Shown here one piece after another: positions 57,689 through 64,000 of a stretch of DNA of 64,000 nt. The notes beneath the pieces are model-generated. The model worked only from the letters and a program-made list of their open reading frames with translations. It did not search any database and was not told where the DNA came from. The DNA comes from DATAAP01 sp041690495 (GTDB lineage Bacteria > Pseudomonadota > Alphaproteobacteria > CACIAM-22H2): positions 248,001-312,000 of the forward strand of contig JAWLHE010000004.1 of assembly GCA_041690495.1 (NCBI GenBank). The letters run 5' to 3'. Each line of letters opens with the position of its first letter. The first letter of the stretch is position 1. The position numbers and the translations under genes are program-made.

Positions 57689-58423
57689 TCAGAAAGGGCT
57701 GGCCGTATGGCGCACGACGATTTCGCTGACGTCGACATCGTCGGGCTGCGCGATGGCGAAGCCGATCGCGCGGGCCACGGCGTCCGCCGAAAGCACGATC
57801 TTGCGGAAGCTCCTCATGCCCTCGGCCGCCGCGGGATCGGAGATCGTGTCGGCAAGCTCCGACTCGGTCGCACCGGGCGAGATGACGGTGACGCGGATGT
57901 CGGGGCTCTCCTGTCGCAGGCCGTCGGAGATCGCCCAGACGGCGTACTTGGTCGCGCAGTAGACCGCCGCCGTCGGAAAAACCGCATGGCCGCCGATCGA
58001 GGAGAGGTTGACGAAGTGGCCATGACCCTGCCGCTTCATGACCGGCAGTCCGGCGGCGATGCCGTTCAGCACGCCGCGGATGTTGACGTCGATCATCCGG
58101 TCCCACTCGTCGACCTTCAGCACGTCGAGCCGCGACAGCGGCATGATGCCGGCATTGTTGACGATCGCGTCGAGGCGGCCGAATTCGGCCTGCGCGAAGG
58201 CCACGAAGGCCCCGACATCCTCGCGACGGGTGACATCGACGGCGCGGAAGCGGGCCGAGCCGCCGGCCGCGCGGATTTCGGCCGAGCGTTTCTCGAGGCG
58301 ATCGATGCGGCGGGCGCCGAGGACGACGTGCGCGCCCCTGGACGCGAGATGACGCGCCGTCGCCTCGCCGATGCCGCTGCTCGCCCCCGTTATGGCGACG
58401 ACCTTGTTCTTGATGTTCGACAT
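57689..58423 (-). CDS. SDR family oxidoreductase
   Basis: A 244-residue classical short-chain dehydrogenase. Cofactor motif ITGASSGIG at 11-19; ARR after the second strand suggests NADP; NNAG at 89-92; catalytic S142 in NLSSIGG; Y155-x-x-x-K159 in YCATKY. The C-terminal DVSEIVVRHTASPF fits the YdfG-like group often paired with AraC regulators. It is co-transcribed with the Atu4866-like gene and divergent from an AraC gene, so its expression is probably regulated by that protein. Confidence 0.9.
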   Translation of the reverse strand: MSNIKNKVVAITGASSGIGEATARHLASRGAHVVLGARRIDRLEKRSAEIRAAGGSARFRAVDVTRREDVGAFVAFAQAEFGRLDAIVNNAGIMPLSRLDVLKVDEWDRMIDVNIRGVLNGIAAGLPVMKRQGHGHFVNLSSIGGHAVFPTAAVYCATKYAVWAISDGLRQESPDIRVTVISPGATESELADTISDPAAAEGMRSFRKIVLSADAVARAIGFAIAQPDDVDVSEIVVRHTASPF

Positions 58424-58682
58424 GGGATTCCTCGTACTTCCTGAGTTGCAATTCTGCGAGTGCGCGGGCCGCTCTCTCTCCTGCCCGGCCGCAGCGCGAT
58501 GCCGCGCGGGGCGGATCTCTTGAGCAGGGCGACTGCCGCACGCTGCGAAGATGGTTCCGGCGCGGCGAGGTCCGGTAGACCGAAGCTCTCGGATCATTGC
58601 CTAATCCTCCAAACCCTGCTGCCCGGGGATATGCGATGCGGTATGATCCGCCGCAGAAATCAACGATTTGCGGGAGTCTCCG

Positions 58683-59624
58683 ATGGATCGGCAGGACGAG
58701 CTGGCGGCGCTGATTGCACGATTCGCCACGACAGACGGCGTCCACCAGACTGCCATTCCGCGCGTCGTGCTGATCCGCTCGTCCCGGCCGAGCGAACCGC
58801 TGCACGCCCTGCAGCAGCCGGCCATCTGCATCGTCGCCCAGGGACGCAAGCAGGTGATGCTCGGCAAGGACGTCCTCGTCTACGACCGCACACAGTTCCT
58901 GGTGGCGTCGGTCGACGTGCCGCTCGTCGGCCAGATGATCGAGGCGAGCCCGGAGAAGCCCTATCTCTGCTTCCGCCTCGACCTCGACCCCGGCATGCTC
59001 GGCGCCCTGATCATGGAGCTCGGGCTGGCGGACGACGACAGGTCGCCGCCCGCACCCGGCATGTTCCTGAGCCTCGTCACGCCGGAGCTGCTGGACGCCT
59101 CGATCCGGCTGCTGCGGCTGCTGGAGACGCCGCGCGACATCGCGGCCCTGGCACCGCTGGCCGAGCGCGAGATCCTGTACCGCCTGCTGCGGGTCGGCGA
59201 TGCGGTCCGCCTGCGCCAGATCGCGCATGCTGACAGCAAGCTGCGGCAGGTCAACCGCGCCATCGCCTGGATCAAGCAGCACTTCGCCGAGCCGTTCAGC
59301 ATCGAGGCGGTCGCAGCCGAAGCGCGCATGAGTCCGTCCGCGCTGCACCAGCATTTCAAGACAGTGACCGCGATGAGCCCGCTGCAGTACCAGAAGCAGC
59401 TGCGACTGCAGGAGGCGCGCCGCCTGATCTTCAGCCAGGCGCTCGATGCGGCGACGGCCGGCCACACGGTGGGCTACGAAAGTCCTTCGCAGTTCAGCCG
59501 CGAATACCGCCGCATGTTCGGCGCGCCGCCCGTGCGGGACATCGCGAAGCTGAGGACGCTGGAGGACTTTGCCCTGATGGCGGAGCCCGTGGTGGGTGGC
59601 GGGCCGACAGCCGGCACTCTATAG
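58683..59624 (+). CDS. AraC family transcriptional regulator (AraC_N type)
   Basis: A 313-residue regulator. The N-terminal AraC_N domain at residues about 20-180 has ALQQPAICIVAQGRKQVMLG KDVLVYDRTQFLVASVDVPL, typical of the YqhC-like group. The two helix-turn-helix motifs are at about 215-310: FSIEAVAAEARMSPSALHQH FKTVTAMSPLQYQKQLRLQE ARRLIF and VGYESPSQFSREYRRMFG. ATG at 58683 follows CGGGAG; a TTG five codons earlier overlaps this site. It is divergent from the SDR (260 bases), which it likely controls in response to a small ligand. Confidence 0.92.
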   Translation: MDRQDELAALIARFATTDGVHQTAIPRVVLIRSSRPSEPLHALQQPAICIVAQGRKQVMLGKDVLVYDRTQFLVASVDVPLVGQMIEASPEKPYLCFRLDLDPGMLGALIMELGLADDDRSPPAPGMFLSLVTPELLDASIRLLRLLETPRDIAALAPLAEREILYRLLRVGDAVRLRQIAHADSKLRQVNRAIAWIKQHFAEPFSIEAVAAEARMSPSALHQHFKTVTAMSPLQYQKQLRLQEARRLIFSQALDAATAGHTVGYESPSQFSREYRRMFGAPPVRDIAKLRTLEDFALMAEPVVGGGPTAGTL

Positions 59625-59672
59625 TCGCCGGCTTTCACGGAGCCGCGCCTGTCCACGACCGAAGTCAAGGCA

Positions 59673-60566
59673 TTGCAGCACGACGAGCGCGTCGCCTATG
59701 CGCTGATGGCCGTGTCGCCGGCGCTGTTCGCGAGCAACGTGCTGGTCGCGCGCGCGGTCGCAGACACCCTGCCGCCGGTGGCGCTGGCGCTCGGGCGCTG
59801 GGGCATTGCGGCCCTGCTGCTGCTGCCGCTCGCGGCGAAGCCGCTGTGGCGGGCCCGGCGCGCGGTGCGGCGCGAGCTGTTCGACCTGTTCGTGCTCGGC
59901 GTGCTCGGCATGGTGATCTGCGGCGCCGTCGTCTATATCGGCGCGCAGACGACCACGGCGACCAATATCGGCCTGATTTATGCGGCCTCGCCGGTGTTCA
60001 TGATCGTGCTGGCGCGCGTCTTCTACGGCGAAACGATGTCGGCCGTGCAATCGCTCGGCGTGGCGCTGTCCCTGGCCGGCGTCGTCACCATCATCGCGCG
60101 CGGCGATCCCGGCGTCCTGCTCGGCCTGACCTTCACCGTGGGCGACCTCTATATCCTGGGCTGCTCGTTCTCGTGGGCGGTCTACACGGTCTGGCTCCAG
60201 CACCGCCCGTCGGCCCTCGCCGCCACGCCGCGCTTCACCGCCATCACCATCGCCGGGGTCGCGGCCCTCGTGCCGCTGCTGTTCGTCGAGGCGGCGATGA
60301 CCGGCGCGCCGCGGCTGGACGCCTTCACCCTCGGCACGATGCTGTTCCTCGCCATCGTGCCCGGCATCGGCGCGTACCAGACCTACGCCTTCGTCCAGCG
60401 CCGGCTCGGCACCAGCCGCACCTCGCTGCTGATGTATCTGATTCCGATCTACAATGCCGGGCTCGCCTGGGTGCTGCTGGGCGAGACGCTGCGCCCCTAT
60501 CATTTCATCGGCACCGCGATGGTGCTGCCGGGCATCTGGCTCGCCACGCGGCGCGGCCGGCCCTAA
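59673..60566 (+). CDS. EamA/DMT family transporter
   Basis: A 297-residue ten-helix membrane transporter with two EamA repeats: PALFASNVLVARAVADTLPP VALALGRWGIAALLLLPLAA and LYILGCSFSWAVYTVWLQ, with the RRLGTSRTSLLMYLIPIYNA GLAWVLLGETLRPYHFIGTA M end. Substrate is unknown; relatives move amino acids, nucleosides or sugars. The start is uncertain: TTG at 59673 lacks a good site, while a CTG at 59649, giving MSTTEVKALQHDE, lies 6 bases after GGAG. ATG at 59706 would cut the first helix. ubiD follows after 12 bases. Confidence 0.88.
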   Translation: MQHDERVAYALMAVSPALFASNVLVARAVADTLPPVALALGRWGIAALLLLPLAAKPLWRARRAVRRELFDLFVLGVLGMVICGAVVYIGAQTTTATNIGLIYAASPVFMIVLARVFYGETMSAVQSLGVALSLAGVVTIIARGDPGVLLGLTFTVGDLYILGCSFSWAVYTVWLQHRPSALAATPRFTAITIAGVAALVPLLFVEAAMTGAPRLDAFTLGTMLFLAIVPGIGAYQTYAFVQRRLGTSRTSLLMYLIPIYNAGLAWVLLGETLRPYHFIGTAMVLPGIWLATRRGRP

Positions 60567-60578
60567 TATCCGCCGCCG

Positions 60579-62087
60579 ATGCCCTACGCCTCGCTCCGCG
60601 ATTTCATCACCAGGCTCGAGCGCGAGGGCCGGCTCGTGCGCGTGCGCGAGCCGGTCTCGACCGTGCTGGAGATGACCGAGATCCAGACCCGCCTGCTCGC
60701 CGAGCAGGGGCCGGCCGTGCTGTTCGAGCATGCGCTGAAGGCCGACGGCACGCGGTCGGAGATGCCCGTGCTGGTCAACCTGTTCGGCACGGTCGAGCGC
60801 GTCGCCTGGGGCATGGACCGCACGCCCGACCGGCTGCGCGAGGTCGGCGAGACGCTCGCCTTCCTGCGCCAGCCCGAGCCGCCGGGCGGCTGGCGCGAGG
60901 CGCTGGAGCTGCTGCCGCTGGCGAAGACCGTGCTGTCGATGAAGCCGAAGGCGGTCGGCACGGCGCCCTGCCAGGAGGTGGTGCTGACCGGCGCCGACGT
61001 CGATCTCGGCCGCCTGCCGATCCAGACCTGCTGGCCGGGCGAGCCGGCGCCGCTGATCACCTGGCCCCTGGTCGTGACGCGCGGTCCGACCGCGCGTCGT
61101 GAAGACGCACACAATCTCGGCATCTACCGCATGCAGGTGACGGGCCGGAACACGACCCTGATGCGCTGGCTGCGCCATCGCGGCGGCGCGCAGCATCATG
61201 CGCGCTGGGCGCAGGAGAAGCGCGAGCCGCTGCCGGCTGCCGCGGTGATCGGCGCCGATCCCGGCACGATCCTGGCGGCCGTGACGCCGGTGCCCGACAC
61301 GCTGTCCGAATACCAGTTCGCCGGCCTGCTGCGCGGCAGGCGGGTCGAGCTGGTGGACTGCAAGACCGTTCCACTGCAGGTGCCCGCCGAGGCCGAGATC
61401 GTCATCGAGGGCCATGTCTCGCTCGACGACTACGGCGACGAGGGCCCCTACGGCGACCACACCGGCTACTACAACGCCGTCGAGAAATTCCCGGTGTTCA
61501 CCGTCAGCGCCATCACCATGCGGCGCGACCCGATCTATCTATCGACCTTCACGGGCCGGCCGCCCGACGAGCCCTCGGTGCTCGGCGAGGCACTCAACGA
61601 GGTGTTCGTGCCGCTGCTGCAGCAGCAGTTTCCCGAGATCGCCGATTTCTGGCTGCCGCCCGAAGGCTGCTCCTACCGCATCGCCGTGGTCTCGATCCGC
61701 AAGGCCTATCCGGGCCACGCCAAGCGCGTGATGATGGCGGTGTGGTCGTATCTGCGCCAGTTCATGTACACGAAATGGGTCATCGTCGTGGACGACGACA
61801 TCGACGCGCGCGACTGGAAGGACGTGATGTGGGCGGTCTCGACCCGCATGGACCCGGCGCGCGACATCACCGTCGTCGAGAACACGCCGATCGACTATCT
61901 CGATTTCGCCGCGCCCGAGTCCGGCCTCGGCTCCAAGATCGGCCTCGACGCCACCAACAAATGGCCGCCCGAAACGAAGCGCGAATGGGGCACCAAGCTC
62001 CGCATGGCCGACGCGGTCGTGCGCACGGTCACCGAGAAATGGCCGCGCCTCGGCCTGCCCGGGTCGGGCCGGCCGATCTGGAAGTGA
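60579..62087 (+). CDS. ubiD: UbiD family decarboxylase (3-octaprenyl-4-hydroxybenzoate carboxy-lyase)
   Basis: A 502-residue prenylated-FMN decarboxylase, removing CO2 from polyprenyl hydroxybenzoate in ubiquinone synthesis. It has SLRDFITRLEREGRLVRV at the start, NLFGTVERVAWGMDRTP, GIYRMQVTGRNTTLMRWLRH RGGA with the cofactor Arg, the catalytic DDYGDEGPYGDHTGYY with its Glu near residue 287, and DATNKWPPE at the end. The length equals E. coli UbiD. No ubiX is nearby. It is the second ubiquinone gene in the window, with ubiA at 49.1 kb. It is 12 bases from the EamA gene. Confidence 0.93.
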   Translation: MPYASLRDFITRLEREGRLVRVREPVSTVLEMTEIQTRLLAEQGPAVLFEHALKADGTRSEMPVLVNLFGTVERVAWGMDRTPDRLREVGETLAFLRQPEPPGGWREALELLPLAKTVLSMKPKAVGTAPCQEVVLTGADVDLGRLPIQTCWPGEPAPLITWPLVVTRGPTARREDAHNLGIYRMQVTGRNTTLMRWLRHRGGAQHHARWAQEKREPLPAAAVIGADPGTILAAVTPVPDTLSEYQFAGLLRGRRVELVDCKTVPLQVPAEAEIVIEGHVSLDDYGDEGPYGDHTGYYNAVEKFPVFTVSAITMRRDPIYLSTFTGRPPDEPSVLGEALNEVFVPLLQQQFPEIADFWLPPEGCSYRIAVVSIRKAYPGHAKRVMMAVWSYLRQFMYTKWVIVVDDDIDARDWKDVMWAVSTRMDPARDITVVENTPIDYLDFAAPESGLGSKIGLDATNKWPPETKREWGTKLRMADAVVRTVTEKWPRLGLPGSGRPIWK

Positions 62088-62116
62088 AAGGCCACCTGCC
62101 GCAGAGGTCCGGTGCG

Positions 62117-62611
62117 ATGGCTTCCGCAATTCAGATTCCGAGTCTGCCGCCGGACATCCGTTTTGAGCGGATGCGGGCAACGGACGAGGATTTCGAATTT
62201 TCGTTCGCGGTGAAACACGCCGCCCTCGGACCGTATATCGTCGAACGCTGGGGCTGGGACGAGGAGTTCCAACGCGGCGTTCACCGGACGCGCTTCGACG
62301 AGAAGCCGTTCTTCAGAATCGCCATGGAGGAGCGGTCCATCGGCATGGTATCGCTCATGTCCTCAGCCTCCTGCATACGGTTTGGCGAGTTCTACCTGTT
62401 TCCGGACCTTCACGGCCGGGGACTGGGGACCCGGGTTCTGCGGCACTGCCTCCGCCTCGCCGACGAGATTGGCCTGCCTGTGCGGCTGGAGTATCTGAAA
62501 TGGAACCGCGTCGGCTCGCTCTACAAGCGTCATGGCTTCCAGGTGACCGGCGAGACGGATATCCACATCCTGATGGAACGCCAGCCAGGCGCATCTTGGG
62601 ATGCGCGTTGA
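62117..62611 (+). CDS. GNAT family N-acetyltransferase
   Basis: A 164-residue acetyltransferase fold: IRFERMRATDEDFEFSFAVK then YIVERWGWDEEFQRGVHRTR F, the acetyl-CoA motif LFPDLHGRGLGTRVLRHCLR near residue 100, and LEYLKWNRVGSLYKRHGFQV TGETD. The G-R-G-L-G-T P-loop-like motif is intact. The substrate is unknown. It follows ubiD after 29 bases, probably by chance rather than function. Confidence 0.88.
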   Translation: MASAIQIPSLPPDIRFERMRATDEDFEFSFAVKHAALGPYIVERWGWDEEFQRGVHRTRFDEKPFFRIAMEERSIGMVSLMSSASCIRFGEFYLFPDLHGRGLGTRVLRHCLRLADEIGLPVRLEYLKWNRVGSLYKRHGFQVTGETDIHILMERQPGASWDAR

Positions 62612-62731
62612 CGCCCGATGCCGCGCTCGAAGGCAGTCGAATACGTAGTAACCGCATTGATATCGCTCTTGCAGAACCCGGATCATGCGCTAATTCCGTA
62701 GCAATCGCCCTGCTACGGTTGACCCGGTTCC

Positions 62732-63511
62732 ATGGACTATCTCCTCGCGCTCGCCGCCGATCCGACCGCGTGGGCGGCGCTCGCCACCCTGATTGCGATG
62801 GAGGTGGTGCTCGGGATCGACAACCTGATCTTCATTTCGATCCTGACCAACAAGCTGCCCGAGCATCAGCGCGACGGTGCCCGGCGCCTCGGCATCAGCC
62901 TCGCCCTGATCATGCGCCTTGCCCTGCTCGGCACCGTCGCCTTCATCGTTCAGCTCACCACGCCGCTGTTCGAGCTGTTCGGACACGGCTTCTCGTGGCG
63001 CGACCTGATCCTGCTGGCCGGCGGCCTGTTCCTGGTGTGGAAGGCGACCAAGGAGATCCACCACAACGTCGACCCGAATCCCGGGCCCGACATGTTCGAC
63101 ATCAAGGCCGCGACGATCGGCTACACCGCGGCAATCGGGCAGATTCTCCTGCTGGACCTCGTCTTCTCGATCGACAGCATCGTCACCGCCGTCGGCATGA
63201 CCGACCACATCCCGATCATGGTCATCGCCGTGATCGTCGCCGTGGTGGTGATGCTGCTGGCCGCCAACCCGCTCGCCAACTTCATCGCCGCCAACCCGAC
63301 GATCGTCATGCTGGCGCTGGGCTTCCTGCTGATGATCGGCACGACCCTGATCGCCGAAGGATTCGGCGCGCACGTGCCGAAGGGCTATATTTACGCCGCC
63401 ATGGCGTTCTCGGCGCTGGTCGAGGGCCTAAACATGCTGGCGCGCCGCGCGCGGAAGCGGCGCGAGGATGAACGCGCCACGGCGCAGCCGACCGGACGGA
63501 AGCCGCATTAA
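62732..63511 (+). CDS. TerC family integral membrane protein
   Basis: A 259-residue membrane protein with seven helices. The twin acidic signatures are ALATLIAMEVVLGIDNLIFI SILTNKLP near residues 18-50 and LLDLVFSIDSIVTAVGMTDH near 140. These Asp residues are thought to line a metal path. Relatives (YkoY, Alx, YjbE) export manganese or protect secreted enzymes from metal mismatch. I checked the 120-base leader for a yybP-ykoY manganese riboswitch and did not see one. C-terminal PKGYIYAAMAFSALVEGLNM LARRARKRREDERA is standard. Confidence 0.92.
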   Translation: MDYLLALAADPTAWAALATLIAMEVVLGIDNLIFISILTNKLPEHQRDGARRLGISLALIMRLALLGTVAFIVQLTTPLFELFGHGFSWRDLILLAGGLFLVWKATKEIHHNVDPNPGPDMFDIKAATIGYTAAIGQILLLDLVFSIDSIVTAVGMTDHIPIMVIAVIVAVVVMLLAANPLANFIAANPTIVMLALGFLLMIGTTLIAEGFGAHVPKGYIYAAMAFSALVEGLNMLARRARKRREDERATAQPTGRKPH

Positions 63512-63683
63512 CCATGTTCCCGTCGCCGGACGCCGCGGGGCGGATGGATCCGCACGCGGGCAGCGGCGAATCATGCGGCGAAAGACGCGAATCCGCCCGA
63601 AGCGTTAGCGCATTGTTATCAAATCGCGCGCAATCTGTCGGCGAATTCAACCGCCTGCAAAGCCACGCAAGAGGGCTTCACCA

Positions 63684-64000
63684 ATGCGCCGCGTCCTGCT
63701 CTTCGCGTTCGGGTTCGTGTTCGCCGGTCTTACCGCCGCCTCCTTCCTCGTCCCGACGTCGCAGTCGAGCGAAAGCCGTTTCCTGCCGATGCTCGGCAAC
63801 GACGTCGTCCTGCACATGATGGCGATCGCCGGCGCCGCCGGGTCCGCTGCCGATCCCGATGCGGCGGCGCGCCTCGAGGCCGCCATCAGCTTCGAGGATG
63901 CGCGCCGGGTCGTCGATCTCGCCGCCGCCTCCGCCTCGGCCGCCTGGTGCGGCGTCGAGTGGCGGCGCGGCAACCTGGAGAACCTCATGGCCGCCGAGCG
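63684..64000 (+). CDS. Exported protein of unknown function, 5' part
   Basis: The gene runs off the window after about 105 codons. It starts MRRVLLFAFGFVFAGLTAAS F, a signal peptide or helix, then LVPTSQSSESRFLPMLGNDV VLHMMAIAGAAGSAADPDAA, alpha-helical EAAISFEDARRVVDLAAASA SAAWCGVEWRRGNLENLMAA E. The last part resembles the start of a short alphaproteobacterial family with conserved WCGVDW-like residues. The function is unknown and the start is by best ATG. Confidence 0.6.
   Translation, partial: MRRVLLFAFGFVFAGLTAASFLVPTSQSSESRFLPMLGNDVVLHMMAIAGAAGSAADPDAAARLEAAISFEDARRVVDLAAASASAAWCGVEWRRGNLENLMAAE

Noticed and set aside
62612..62731. Possible yybP-ykoY manganese riboswitch before terC
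   Set aside because: The conserved aptamer phrases were not found in the 120-base leader.
1..64000. CRISPR array
   Set aside because: No regularly spaced direct repeats of 25-40 bases were seen; the repeats found are dispersed palindromes.

Overview
The window is a high-GC chromosomal segment from an alphaproteobacterium. The evidence is the two-subunit glycine decarboxylase behind a tandem glycine riboswitch, the coxB-coxA-ctaB-coxF-ctaG-coxC-DUF983-surf1 cluster running into thrC and an M16 peptidase, an ispH-thrB-rnhA block, plant/alphaproteobacterial-type gshA, DUF1190-YgiC, and the interspersed repeats typical of the class (inverted pairs around cgccgg-ctcga-ccggcg and gcccggg-tcaag-cccgggc). 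A Rhodospirillales-like relative fits best, but no rRNA or tRNA is present to settle it.

Layout. 1-3.6 kb: small envelope and stress genes (GFA fragment, DUF4242, HdeD, DUF5335, Hsp20). 3.6-8.5 kb: gcvT-gcvH-gcvPA-gcvPB on the minus strand, led by a tandem glycine riboswitch. 8.5-11.4 kb: a visibly less GC-rich accessory patch. It holds an unrecognised 309-residue protein, long gene-free stretches, an apparent IS1-type remnant, and a decayed zinc-ribbon gene beside its intact copy. 11.4-15.8 kb: HAD hydrolase, amidohydrolase, enoyl-CoA hydratase, SDR, a lipoprotein, and a REP-associated transposase (RAYT) fragment between two REP-like palindromes. 15.7-21 kb: a degenerate CDGSH-like ORF, then ispH, thrB, a SIMPL protein, rnhA and a sulfatase; a duplicated thrB 5' end broken by an interspersed repeat sits just before thrB. 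21-26.3 kb: MarC, an OmpA-like protein, peroxiredoxin, DsbD and YqgE, then a collapsed glycosyltransferase pseudogene.

26.5-38 kb is the core respiratory and threonine block on the minus strand: cytochrome aa3 oxidase subunits, heme and copper assembly factors, M32 carboxypeptidase, nucleoside deaminase, thrC and M16 peptidase. Several neighbouring genes overlap by ATGA and are probably translationally coupled. 38-46.2 kb on the plus strand: tldD, uppP, DUF1190 plus a glutathionylspermidine-synthase-like gene, a lysine-rich exported peptide, and a quinol nitric oxide reductase followed by a SirB-family gene. 46.2-54.2 kb: PAS protein, gshA, rsmE, ubiA, a methyltransferase, DUF4170, a Tat-exported multicopper oxidase, a cysteine-rich YkgJ-like protein and a putative oxygenase. 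54.4-64 kb: adenylate cyclase-TolB-TPR regulator, AzlCD, a divergent SDR/AraC pair, EamA transporter, UbiD decarboxylase, GNAT, TerC, and an unfinished exported protein at the edge.

I do not see a CRISPR array, prophage, toxin-antitoxin pair or recognisable defence system. The most unusual material is the repeat and decay record (REP/RAYT remnant, repeat-split thrB duplicate, CDGSH-like and glycosyltransferase relics) and the unknown protein at 9.3-10.3 kb.
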